A DNA stretch of 55,537 nt from Streptomyces adelaidensis (GTDB lineage Bacteria > Actinomycetota > Actinomycetes > Streptomycetales > Streptomycetaceae): the NCBI RefSeq assembly GCF_016598475.1, contig NZ_JAEMUX010000058.1, positions 1 to 55,537 on the forward strand, in the 5' to 3' direction. The translations under genes were made by a program, and so were the position numbers. This document shows, piece by piece, positions 39,653 to 47,972 of this stretch. The notes beneath the pieces were generated by a model, which searched no databases, had not been told where the DNA came from, and saw nothing but the letters and a program-made list of their open reading frames with translations. The stretch's first letter is position 1; each line of letters opens with the position of its first letter.

Positions 39653-40892
39653 GACCGGCGTGGCGGGGCAGGCGGGACGGGGTCCGTTGTCGTTGTCGTT
39701 GTCCGGAGACCTTTCGCCGATGTCCGAAGACGTGGTGCAGCACGCCCGCCCCGCCCCCGTGGCCCCGCCCGACCAGGAGAAACCGCGGCCGGGACGGGCC
39801 TCGCGGGACCCGTACTTCGACAACGCGAAGTACCTCACCATCGTGCTGGTGGCCTGCGGTCACGCGTGGGAGCCGCTGACGTACGGCAGCCGGGCCGCGA
39901 CAGCCGCGTATCTGACCGTGTACGCGTTCCACATGCCGGCCTTCGCCGTGATCTCCGGCTATTTCTCGCGCGGCTTCGACATGGCGCCCAGCCGGCTGAA
40001 GCGGCTGCTGACGGGGGTGGTCCTGCCGTATGTCGTGTTCGAGACGGCGTACACGCTGTTCTACCGGTGGGCGCGGGACGACCCGGGTTATCCGCTGAGC
40101 CTGCTGGATCCCTGGTACGTGATGTGGTTCCTGGTCGCGCTCTTCATCTGGCGGCTGACCACTCCCCTGTGGCTGCTGCTGCGTCACCCGCTGCCGGTCG
40201 CGCTCGGTCTCGCGATGCTGGCGGCGGTCTCACCCGATCTCGGCGGGGAGATCTCCATCCAGCGGGTCCTGGGCTTCCTGCCGTTCTTCGTGCTGGGGCT
40301 GACCCTGCGGGCCGAGCACTTCGAGCGGCTGCGCACCCGTCGCGTGCGCCTGTACATGGTCCCCGTCGGGCTGGGGGCGCTCGCGGCGGCGTACTGGGTG
40401 GCGCCGTGGTTCGACGCGGGCTGGTTCTACCACCGGGGCAGCGTCACCGGCCAGGGCGTGTCCCGCTGGACGGGCCTGCTGACCACACCCGCCCTGTTCT
40501 GTCTCGCCGTGCTGCTGACGGCCTGCTTCCTCGCCTGGGTGCCGCGTCGCCACCTGTGGTTCACGGCGCTGGGCGCGGGCACAATGTACGGCTACCTGCT
40601 GCACGGCTTCGTGATCAAGTGGGCGCGCTTCCGGGACTGGTACGCCGCCGAGTGGCTGCACACGCCGCTCGGGGAACTCGCGGTCACGGCCATGGCGGTC
40701 GGCGGCATCACCCTGCTCTGCACGCCGCCCGTGCGCGCCGTGCTCCGTTGTGTCGTCGAGCCGCGGATGGAGTGGGCTTTCAAGAAGGGCGACGCCGCCA
40801 GGACGGGAGGACCCGCCGAGCCCACCGTCCCGGCCGATCCCGCCGGGACGGGCGGCGCCGCCCGCTCGCCTAGCCGAGCTCCAGAGTCGTGA
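39645..40892 (+). CDS. Membrane acyltransferase family 3 protein
   Basis: A 415-residue integral membrane protein. ATG 39645 overlaps the deaminase stop. After a Pro-rich cytoplasmic front (1-55), RDPYFDNAKYLTIVLVACGHAWEPL is the acyltransferase-3 first helix with the catalytic-region His. About ten helices follow (AFHMPAFAVISGYFSRGF, MWFLVALFIWRLTTPLW, FLPFFVLGLTL, MYGYLLHGFVIKW). The family transfers acetyl or other acyl groups to sugars or polymers at the membrane. No polysaccharide genes are linked, so the acceptor is unknown. A Gly/Pro tail ends the protein and overlaps a convergent gene by 23 bp. Confidence 0.85.
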   Translation: MTETGVAGQAGRGPLSLSLSGDLSPMSEDVVQHARPAPVAPPDQEKPRPGRASRDPYFDNAKYLTIVLVACGHAWEPLTYGSRAATAAYLTVYAFHMPAFAVISGYFSRGFDMAPSRLKRLLTGVVLPYVVFETAYTLFYRWARDDPGYPLSLLDPWYVMWFLVALFIWRLTTPLWLLLRHPLPVALGLAMLAAVSPDLGGEISIQRVLGFLPFFVLGLTLRAEHFERLRTRRVRLYMVPVGLGALAAAYWVAPWFDAGWFYHRGSVTGQGVSRWTGLLTTPALFCLAVLLTACFLAWVPRRHLWFTALGAGTMYGYLLHGFVIKWARFRDWYAAEWLHTPLGELAVTAMAVGGITLLCTPPVRAVLRCVVEPRMEWAFKKGDAARTGGPAEPTVPADPAGTGGAARSPSRAPES

Positions 40893-41718
40893 CCCCGAAG
40901 ACACGATCCTCCGCGTACGGCCGGATCGAGCCGGTGTACATCCGGGCCGTCTCGAAGGAGGGCGTCAGTCCGTACTCCTCGACCAGCGCCACCGCGGCCG
41001 TGTTCGGCTCCGGGACGTCGACGGCCAGCTCGCGGCCCGCGGCCTCGGCGGCAAGGCCGGCGAGGAGCGCCCTGGCGTCCGCGTCGGTGTCGGCGAACAG
41101 CGGGCCGATCCGCAGGGCGTCCCGGCCGGGACGGATGACCCCGTATCCGGTGAGCCGCCCGTCGACGACCCGCGCCAGCGCCCGGTGTCCGTCGGCCGTC
41201 AGCCAGCGCTCGAGGAAGCGGGGACGGTCGGCCGGGTGGCAGGCGCTGTCGTACGCCGCCACGGACCGCGCGTCCTCGACCGGCCGGACATCCGCGGGCA
41301 CGGCCGTCTCGGGCACGACGCCCGAGAAGCGGAAGGTGCGGTGGGCGGGCTCGAAGCCGGACTGCCGGTAGTTGTCCTGCTGCGCGACCACACCGTCGAG
41401 GCCGACCGTACGGTCACCGGCGTGGGCGAGCGCGGTCTTCCAGGTGGCGAGGCCGTGGCCGTGGCCGCGCAGGTCCGGGCGGACGAGATAGAAGCCGAGG
41501 AAGGCGTAGTCGTCGCCGTAGGTGACGACGGAGACGGAGGCGACCGGCTCCCCGTCGAGCCGGCCGACGAAGAAGCCCTCGGGGTCCTGCGCGAAGAAGC
41601 ACGACGGGTCCGAGAGCCCCGGGTTCCAGCCCTCGTCCCCCGCCCATCGGGCGACCACCGCCCAGTCGTCGGGCGTCGCCCGGGTGACGACGAGGTCCTG
41701 ATGCCCCGGAGAGGTCAT
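40870..41718 (-). CDS. GNAT family N-acetyltransferase with C-terminal GNAT-like half
   Basis: A 282-residue protein from ATG 41718 (GAGCGCAGAG before it). The GNAT domain is N-terminal: VVTRATPDDWAVVARWAGDEGWNPGLSD, GEPVASVSVVTYGDDYAFLGFYLVRPDLRGHGHGLATWKTAL (loop RGHGHG). The C-terminal ~140 residues (YDSACHPADRPRFLERWL, GYGVIRPGRDALRIGPLFADTDADARALL, ELAVDVPEPNTAAVALVEEYGL) form the acetyltransferase-like domain seen in YitH/DUF1248-type proteins. Long open frame further upstream is not coding in family terms. Substrate unknown. Confidence 0.87.
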   Translation of the reverse strand: MTSPGHQDLVVTRATPDDWAVVARWAGDEGWNPGLSDPSCFFAQDPEGFFVGRLDGEPVASVSVVTYGDDYAFLGFYLVRPDLRGHGHGLATWKTALAHAGDRTVGLDGVVAQQDNYRQSGFEPAHRTFRFSGVVPETAVPADVRPVEDARSVAAYDSACHPADRPRFLERWLTADGHRALARVVDGRLTGYGVIRPGRDALRIGPLFADTDADARALLAGLAAEAAGRELAVDVPEPNTAAVALVEEYGLTPSFETARMYTGSIRPYAEDRVFGVTTLELG

Positions 41719-42034
41719 CTCTGCGCTCCGTTCGATGAGGTCGGATCGAGTCGACGGATGCGGTGGTCGGCCGCACCCCCGCAGCATCCTCGCCGAAGCG
41801 GATCGCCCCCGCGACGCCGCGAACCGGCCGACCTCGTCCGGCAACGGGCCTTGTGCGCGGCCGGTTTCACGCGTACGGGCGACCCGTGCACGGCCGTCGT
41901 GCGGCATCGGCGGGGCGCAGGGTAGGGCAGTTCCGCCCGTCCCGCCCGCTGGGAGGCGTGGCCGCGGGGGTCCGCTTATCGTGATCCGGGGGTCGTCCCC
42001 GGTCGCCCCTGGCCGGGTGTCCCAGGAGGCACGC

Positions 42035-43672
42035 ATGCGGTCCACGCACAGACGGTGCCCGCTCGCCGGAGCCGCGGTCGCGGTCCTGGCCCTGCTGGGG
42101 GCCGGACTGCCGGCCACGGCGGCGGGCGCCGACGACGAGCAGGACGACAAGCGGTCCGGCCTGAACCGGTTCTACGACCAGAAGATCAAGTGGTCCAGGT
42201 GCGAGGGCATGGAGGTGCCCAAGGACCTGCGCTGCGGCAAGGTCACCGTGCCGCTCGACTACGCCCGGCCCAAGGCGGGCACCCTCGACCTGGCGATGGC
42301 CCGCTACCGGGCCACCGGCGACGCACGCGGTTCCGTGCTGCTGAACTTCGGCGGCCCCGGCCTCCCCGGCGTCCCCGAACTCGCCTACGGGGGCGATGAG
42401 TTCATGGACCTCACAAAGGGCTACGACGTCGTCTCCTTCGACCCGCGCGGCGTGGGCCGCTCCTCCCCCGTCAGCTGCGGCGACGGCACCGACGAGGCCC
42501 TGGAGGCGACCGACGACGCGAACGACCCGCAGGCCGCACTCAAACAGCTGAAGCGGGCCGCCAAGGCATGCAGGAAGAACTCCGGGCCGGTACTGCCGCA
42601 CATCGGCACGCTCAACGCCTCCCAGGACCTGGACATCATGCGCGCCGCCCTCGGCGACAAGAAGCTCAACTACCTCGGTTTCTCCTACGGGAGCCGGCTG
42701 GGATCGGTGTACGCGGCGCAGTTCCCCGAGAAGGTGGGCCGGATGGTCCTCGACGGGGTGGACACCCTCACCGAGCCGCTGACCGAGCAGGGCCTGGTGG
42801 GCGCCGAGGGCCAGCAGACGGCGCTGGAGGACTATCTCGCCGCCTGCACCGAGGAGCTGACGTGCCCGTTCGGGCAGGACACCCGCTCGGCCCGTGAACA
42901 GGTGGTCCAGCTGGTCGACTCGCTGGACGAGTACCCGGTGCTCGGGGACTTCGGGCAGGAGTTCTCGGGCCAGGACCTCGTGGGCGCCATCAGCCACGCC
43001 CTCTACAGCGAACAGATGTGGCCCGCGCTCACCCAGGCCCTCAACATGCTCGTCCACGACGGCGACACCCGGGGCGTCATGGCGCTCGCGGGCGGCGGTT
43101 TCGCCGTACCGCCCGGCCGGGACAGGCCCGTCGAGCCGAACCGCCCCGGCGAGCCGTCCACTGTGGGGAAACCGAGCGCGTCCGGCTCACCGACGCCGGA
43201 CGGCGGGCTGGTCGACGCCGAGGACGTCCCGCTCGACAACCTCCCCGCCGCGCTCATGGCCATCAACTGCACCGACGACCCCGACCGGCCCACCGCCGAC
43301 CGGATCACCGACGACCTCGAAGAGCTGCGCACGGCGTACGAGGAGGCCTCCCCCGTGTTCGGCCGGCACCGGCTCACCCAGGTGCTGATGTGCTACGGCC
43401 GCCCCAAGGGCACCGACTTCATCCGCGAGGAGGTGCGGGACGTGGACACTCCGAAGCTGCTGCTCGTGGGTACCCGGGGCGACCCGGCCACCCCGTACCG
43501 CTGGACCATGGAGACGGCGAAGCGGCTCGGCTCCTCGGCGGTCGTCCTCGACAACAAGGGCAAGGGGCACACCGGGTACGGCTCGTCCAAGTGCGTGCAC
43601 GAGAAGGTCGACGAGTTCCTGCTGTACGGGTCGCTGCCGGACGACGGAAGTTCATGCGGAGCCGACGGTTGA
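42035..43672 (+). CDS. Secreted alpha/beta-hydrolase, tripeptidyl aminopeptidase type (SlpD/SlpE-like)
   Basis: A 545-residue exported protease. ATG 42035 follows CAGGAGG. Signal peptide about 1-31 (LAGAAVAVLALLGAGLPATAAGA). WSRCEGMEVPKDLRCGKVTVPLDYARP is the family's N-terminal entry. The catalytic triad is Ser217 in GFSYGSRLG, Asp483 in VGTRGDPATPY and His512 in KGHTGYG. The C-terminal TAP-like lid region is present, with a low-complexity Pro/Ser insert at about 365-395. In Streptomyces these enzymes release tripeptides from peptides outside the cell. Cys pairs suggest disulfides. Confidence 0.9.
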   Translation: MRSTHRRCPLAGAAVAVLALLGAGLPATAAGADDEQDDKRSGLNRFYDQKIKWSRCEGMEVPKDLRCGKVTVPLDYARPKAGTLDLAMARYRATGDARGSVLLNFGGPGLPGVPELAYGGDEFMDLTKGYDVVSFDPRGVGRSSPVSCGDGTDEALEATDDANDPQAALKQLKRAAKACRKNSGPVLPHIGTLNASQDLDIMRAALGDKKLNYLGFSYGSRLGSVYAAQFPEKVGRMVLDGVDTLTEPLTEQGLVGAEGQQTALEDYLAACTEELTCPFGQDTRSAREQVVQLVDSLDEYPVLGDFGQEFSGQDLVGAISHALYSEQMWPALTQALNMLVHDGDTRGVMALAGGGFAVPPGRDRPVEPNRPGEPSTVGKPSASGSPTPDGGLVDAEDVPLDNLPAALMAINCTDDPDRPTADRITDDLEELRTAYEEASPVFGRHRLTQVLMCYGRPKGTDFIREEVRDVDTPKLLLVGTRGDPATPYRWTMETAKRLGSSAVVLDNKGKGHTGYGSSKCVHEKVDEFLLYGSLPDDGSSCGADG

Positions 43673-43797
43673 GCATCGGGCGTGTAACACGGACAAGTCC
43701 GCTACAACCCCGGCCGCGTCTCGCGCGTCACACTGGGTGTGCGTCACCTTTTGTGCGCACCGCACCCGTACGTGACCAAAACTGGGGGATTCCACCG

Positions 43798-44331
43798 ATG
43801 CGTATCCGTTCCGTCCTCGCCCTCTCGACCGCGGCGACCGCCGGCGCCGCGCTGCTCCTCACCGCGGCGCCGCAGGGTCTGGCCGCCCAGCCGGCCGCGA
43901 AGACCCCGGTCTGCAAGGCGAAGGTCCTCAAGCTGGGGGCCAAGCAGTCGACGAAGGACACGAGGGTCGTGCACATCACCGTCAAGAACACCGGCACCCG
44001 CACCTGCACGATCGACCGTCTCCCCGTCGTCACCTTCGGCGACCTCGACGGGGCGGCCCAGCCGGTGCCCTCGGGCGAGAGCGCGCCGTACAAGGTCGGC
44101 GCCGGGAAGACGGTGTACGCGGCGGTGCGTACGATCGCCGACCTCAAGGACCCCGAAGCGCGCCGTGTCGGGACGGTCACCGTGTCGGCCAACCCGGCCT
44201 ACAACGGCCGTACCTTCACCGCGAAGCAGCTGGGCGCGGGCAAGAAGGTGAAGGTCTGGGAGCCGGTGACGACCTGGTGGAAGCCGTCCAAGGCCGCCGC
44301 CGACAAGTCGCTGAAGAAGGAAGTCGGCTGA
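43798..44331 (+). CDS. Secreted DUF4232 protein
   Basis: A 177-residue exported protein. ATG 43798 has GGGGGA about 8 nt upstream. Signal peptide about 1-30 (VLALSTAATAGAALLLTAAPQGLAA). The mature part has VCKAKVLKLGAKQSTKDTRVVHITVKNTGTRTCTIDRLPVVTFGDLDG, with two Cys likely disulfide-bonded, the DUF4232 immunoglobulin-like sandwich. Lys-rich tail. Common in Streptomyces, function unknown. Ends in a hairpin terminator. Confidence 0.85.
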   Translation: MRIRSVLALSTAATAGAALLLTAAPQGLAAQPAAKTPVCKAKVLKLGAKQSTKDTRVVHITVKNTGTRTCTIDRLPVVTFGDLDGAAQPVPSGESAPYKVGAGKTVYAAVRTIADLKDPEARRVGTVTVSANPAYNGRTFTAKQLGAGKKVKVWEPVTTWWKPSKAAADKSLKKEVG

Positions 44332-44360
44332 CCCTCGCGGCAGGTCCACAGCAGTGAGTC

Positions 44361-44405
44361 GAGCCCGTCGGGCGCGCGCCTTGACCGGTGCGCGCACACG
44401 GGCTC
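44361..44405. terminator. Hairpin terminator after the DUF4232 gene
   Basis: GAGCCCGT (44361-44368) pairs with ACGGGCTC (44398-44405), and inner GCGCGC arms extend the stem with a small bulge. It is 30 bp past the stop codon. Confidence 0.7.
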
Positions 44406-44498
44406 GGCCCCTGTCGTGGTCCGATCGGCGCGGCCGCCCGCACCCGTCGCCGAATCATCCCAAGTGCCCGACATGCGAATCGGTCCTATCGTGAAGTC

Positions 44499-45608
44499 AT
44501 GGAGCATGCCCTCACTCCCGCGACCCTCATCGAGCTGCGCCGCCCGCGGCCCTATCCCGCCGTGTCGGTGCTGACGCCGACACACCGCCGTGAACCCGAG
44601 AACGCGCAGGATCCGGTCCGGCTGCGCAATGTGGTGGCCGAGGCCAAGAAGCGGCTGGAGCACGATCCCGCGGTGACCCGGGAGCGGCGCAACGACGTCG
44701 TCGAGCAACTGGACCGGGCGCTGGCCGAGGTGGACCTGAGCCACGCCGAGGACGGCCTCGTGATCTTCGCGGCGCCCGGTGAGCACCAGGTCTGGTCACT
44801 GGCCCGGCCGGTGCCGGAGCGCGTGGTCCTCGCGGACACCTTCCTCACCCGGAACCTGGTGGCCGCGCAGGCCGCCGAGCGGCCGTTCTGGGTGCTGTCG
44901 GTCTCCGCCGACCGGGTCGCGCTGTGGAACGGCGGCGGCGACCGTGTCACGGAGGCCCGCACCGGCGGTTTCCCGCTGGGCAGAACGCTCGACAACTTCG
45001 ACGCCGAGCGGCAGGAGCGGATCGGCGACCTGCCGAGCACCTTCCGCGACGAAGGCATCCGGCACTTCCTGCGCGACGCCGATACCGCGATGGCCCGGGT
45101 GCTGCGCACGCACGCGCGTCCGCTGTACGTCACCGGGGAGACGGCGGCGCTGTCCCTGCTCGACGAGATCGGCACGGTCACCAAGGACGCCACCCACATC
45201 CCGCACGGCGGTCTCGCGCACGGCACCCACGAGGCCGTGTGGCAGGCGGTCCGGCCCCTGGTCGCGGCCGAGGACCGCAGGAACGCCGACGGCGTGGCGC
45301 GGCGGCTCGAAGCGGCCCGAGGTCACAAGGCGTTCGCGGCCGGCGTCGACGAGGTCCGGCAGAACGCGCAGCAGGGCCGCATCGCGCTCCTGGCCGTGGA
45401 GGAGAACTACCGCACGAGCGTCCGCGCCGACGGCGAGGGCGGCGGGGGCGGCCATCTCGTGCCGGCCGAGAGCGGAGACCTCGACGTCCGCGAGGACATC
45501 GTGGACGAGATCGTCGAACGGTGCCTGGACACCGGCGCCGAGGTCCGCTTCGTCCCCGACGGCACGCTCGGCGACGCCCGCGGCATCGCGGGCGTACTGC
45601 GCTACTGA
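44499..45608 (+). CDS. baeRF3-domain protein (bacterial archaeo-eukaryotic release factor family 3)
   Basis: A 369-residue cytoplasmic protein from ATG 44499. The sequence VSVLTPTHRREPENAQDPVRLRNVVAEAKKRL, then DGLVIFAAPGEHQVWSL, PFWVLSVSADRVALWNGGGDRVTEA and the C-terminal VDEIVERCLDTGAEVRFVPDGTLGDARGIAGVLRY match the baeRF3 group, which resembles eRF1/Pelota cores. Such proteins are suspected to act on stalled or inactive ribosomes, but roles in bacteria are not proven. There is no Gly-Gly-Gln motif that I can see; GGGGGH at about 313-318 is a low-complexity loop. Monocistronic, convergent with the SsgA-like gene. Confidence 0.8.
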   Translation: MEHALTPATLIELRRPRPYPAVSVLTPTHRREPENAQDPVRLRNVVAEAKKRLEHDPAVTRERRNDVVEQLDRALAEVDLSHAEDGLVIFAAPGEHQVWSLARPVPERVVLADTFLTRNLVAAQAAERPFWVLSVSADRVALWNGGGDRVTEARTGGFPLGRTLDNFDAERQERIGDLPSTFRDEGIRHFLRDADTAMARVLRTHARPLYVTGETAALSLLDEIGTVTKDATHIPHGGLAHGTHEAVWQAVRPLVAAEDRRNADGVARRLEAARGHKAFAAGVDEVRQNAQQGRIALLAVEENYRTSVRADGEGGGGGHLVPAESGDLDVREDIVDEIVERCLDTGAEVRFVPDGTLGDARGIAGVLRY

Positions 45609-45648
45609 ACCCCGGCCCGCCGGCACCGAAGCCCGGCCGAGGTAGGCG

Positions 45649-46062
45649 TCACACGCCACCGAGGAGCGTCGTCAGACCCCGGTCCAGCGCCGGGCCCAGC
45701 TCCTCCCTCCCGGCCGCGACGACGGCGTAACTGCGCAGCAGGAAACGCTTGAGCGCCGCCGTGTCGAACTGCAGGAGCGCCATGCCGTACGGCGAGTGCA
45801 GCTCCACCACCGTGCGGGAGCGGCCGCAGGGCCAGATGTGCACGTCGCCGGTGCCGGCGGGCGCCTGCACCCCTTCCTCCAGCAGATCGCGGGAGAAGGT
45901 CCAGGTCACCGTGGAACCGCTCAGCGAGATGTCGGCCGGGAAGTCGAGGTGCACGGCCAGCGGGTCGTCGGAGGAATAGCGCAGGCTCGCGGGCACCGGC
46001 ACCTCCCGGTCCTCGGCGGTGACGAGGAGGGCGCGGGCGGGCTGTTCCAGCGTGACGGTCAT
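45649..46062 (-). CDS. SsgA-like sporulation/cell-division protein (SALP)
   Basis: A 137-residue member of the actinomycete SsgA-like family, same length as SsgB. ATG 46062 has ACGGAG 8 nt upstream. Landmarks: VPASLRYSSDDPLAVHLDFP, VTWTFSRDLLEEGVQAPAGTGDVHIWPC, VELHSPYGMALLQFDTAALKRFLLRSYAVV. SALPs steer septum placement and spore-wall synthesis; SsgB recruits FtsZ. Which paralogue (SsgA-SsgG) this is cannot be fixed without alignment, though WPCGRSRTVV differs from SsgB. Its upstream region faces the PP2C gene with a long AT-containing spacer. Confidence 0.9.
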   Translation of the reverse strand: MTVTLEQPARALLVTAEDREVPVPASLRYSSDDPLAVHLDFPADISLSGSTVTWTFSRDLLEEGVQAPAGTGDVHIWPCGRSRTVVELHSPYGMALLQFDTAALKRFLLRSYAVVAAGREELGPALDRGLTTLLGGV

Positions 46063-46538
46063 CAACGGTCTCCGTTTCGGGTGAAGCTCTTCCAGAGCGG
46101 GCCGGCCGGTGCGCCGACACGCCTCTTCGACCTCGCGGAGGGCTTTCGTATTACGCGACTTCCCTGGATTCACCCCTGTGACCCATGTCACCCACATATC
46201 GACTCCGCCCCCGTCCAGAGCATGGACACGCTCCGGTTTACCTATGCCGCGACAAGGAATCGAGGAGGCTCGCACATACGACTCTCGAACATGGGCATGA
46301 GTGACGCGTGACGCATGACCGACGGTCCGTCAAGTCACGTACGATTCCTACGACTTGACCCTTCCGGACGCCTTCCGGCTTGCCGTGGTGGAGCCCATCC
46401 GCAAGGACGGAGGCATATGCCAGGAGCACCACCGTATCGGGTCTTGCCAATTCCCTTACAGCGCGTCGTGGGCTGTGCAACAGTCGTAATCGGCCCTTCC
46501 GTCAGCGTTGGTCGTAACGTCCCCCCTCGGAGTACGTG
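46063..46538. promoter_or_regulatory. Long divergent promoter region with dyads
   Basis: No gene in 476 bp. GTCAAGTC (46329-46336) and GACTTGAC (46352-46359) form a perfect 8-bp inverted repeat with a 15-bp spacer, extending inward imperfectly (CGTA/TAC). GTGAC-CCAT-GTCAC lies at about 46180-46193. AGTGACGCGTGACGC at 46299-46313 recalls BldD boxes (AGTGA repeats). The unusual length and several dyads fit complex developmental control. Confidence 0.5.
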
Positions 46539-47969
46539 ATGCCGTCCCATCTCTCTGCGGATCGTCCCGCCGCCCCACCGCCCCGGCGCGGCTCGGTCGA
46601 CGCGCTCATCTCGCAGACCCGGCGACTGCGGGGCGACGTGGACGCGGTACGGCGGGACGCGCCCGTCGACGGAGTGGACCCCGAGAGCCGGTGGCAGCGC
46701 GCGCTCTGTGATCTGGCGCTGCATCAACTCAATGACCTCGATGGCCACTTGGCACAGCTGCGGGACGGCCCGGCCCGGCCGAAGGCCCCCGTGGCCACGG
46801 CCGATCTCCCGGTCGCGCCGGTCGCCCCGCCCCGGCGCGAATCACTGCTCACCCGGGTCGGCAGCGCCGAGTGGAACCTGCTGACGGACGAGGCGAGCTG
46901 GTCCGGGGAGCTGTACCAGATCCTCGGCCGCGACCCGGCCGCCCCGCCGCTCACCCTCGACGAGCTGCCGTCCCTGGTGCTCGACGACGACCGGCCGCGA
47001 CTGACGGCGATGGTGACGGACTGTCTGATCGACGCCAAGCGCATCGACGGGGAGTTCCGGATCGTCCGTCCCGACGGCGCAGTGCGCACCGTGCACATGA
47101 TGGGCGAGCCCGTGCTCGACGACGACGGCGGTACGGCCTCTATGTGGGCCGTACTGCGGGACGTCAGTGAACTGCGGCGCAGCCAGCGGGCCGTGAGCGA
47201 GACCCGTGACTCGCTGCACCGCCAGCGGCACCGGGCGCAGACCGAGCACCGGCTCGCGGTCGAGCTGCAGGAAGCCGTGCTGCCGCCGTGGCGCGGCTCC
47301 CTGCGGCTCCCCCACCAGGGCCCCGAGAAGCTGGACCTCGCGGCCCACTACCTGCCCTGCTCGACGAGCGCCCTGATCGGCGGCGACTGGTACGACGCCC
47401 TCGAACTACCGGGCGGCGACAGCCTGTTGAGCATCGGCGACCTCACCGGCCACGGTGTCACCGTCACCTCGGGCATGGCGATGCTGATCGGCGCGCTGCG
47501 GGGCATGGCGGTGGCGGGCACCGAGCCCGGCCGGCTGATGGCCTGCCTCAACCAGTTACTGGACACCACCGTGCAACCGGCCCTCGGCAGCGCCGTCTGC
47601 TGCCGCTACCGGCCGGCCACCCGCACCCTGGTCTGGGCGCAGGCGGGGCACCCCGCCCCGCTGCTGTTCCGCGCCGGGACGGGGCGCGTGTTGAAATCGC
47701 CGGACGGCGTACTGCTCGGAGCGACCTCCGGTGCTGTTTACGGGCAGGCCGAGGTGACGCTCGAACCGGGCGACCTGCTACTTCTGCACACCGACGGGCT
47801 GGTCCCCTGGCGTGGTGGCACGGCAGGCGTCCAGCGCCTGTTGGACCTGGCGCCACGGTTCGGCGAGGCGCGGACGGCCCAGGAGTGTGTACGGACAGTG
47901 GTGGAAGAGTTCGGCGAGACCGAGCGCGCGGACGACGCCTGTGTGCTCGTCGCCAGAATCAGCTCCTGA
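46539..47969 (+). CDS. PAS-PP2C (SpoIIE-type) serine phosphatase, TTA-containing
   Basis: A 476-residue phosphatase. ATG 46539 has GGAG 6 nt upstream. A PAS-like sensor is at about 105-215 (VGSAEWNLLTDEASWSGELYQILGRD, DGEFRIVRPDGAVRTVHMMGEPVLDDDG). A short linker helix leads to the SpoIIE domain from about 235: ELQEAVLPP, STSALIGGDWYDALELPGGDSLLSIGDLTGHG (metal Asp residues), VLLGATSGAVYG, and LEPGDLLLLHTDGLVPWRGG. Such phosphatases act on anti-anti-sigma factors to release sigma factors. Codon 340 is TTA (47556-47558), so translation needs the bldA tRNA and should rise in late growth. Its stop is only 3 bp from the end of the convergent NsdA-like gene. Confidence 0.9.
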   Translation: MPSHLSADRPAAPPPRRGSVDALISQTRRLRGDVDAVRRDAPVDGVDPESRWQRALCDLALHQLNDLDGHLAQLRDGPARPKAPVATADLPVAPVAPPRRESLLTRVGSAEWNLLTDEASWSGELYQILGRDPAAPPLTLDELPSLVLDDDRPRLTAMVTDCLIDAKRIDGEFRIVRPDGAVRTVHMMGEPVLDDDGGTASMWAVLRDVSELRRSQRAVSETRDSLHRQRHRAQTEHRLAVELQEAVLPPWRGSLRLPHQGPEKLDLAAHYLPCSTSALIGGDWYDALELPGGDSLLSIGDLTGHGVTVTSGMAMLIGALRGMAVAGTEPGRLMACLNQLLDTTVQPALGSAVCCRYRPATRTLVWAQAGHPAPLLFRAGTGRVLKSPDGVLLGATSGAVYGQAEVTLEPGDLLLLHTDGLVPWRGGTAGVQRLLDLAPRFGEARTAQECVRTVVEEFGETERADDACVLVARISS

Positions 47970-47972
47970 CGG

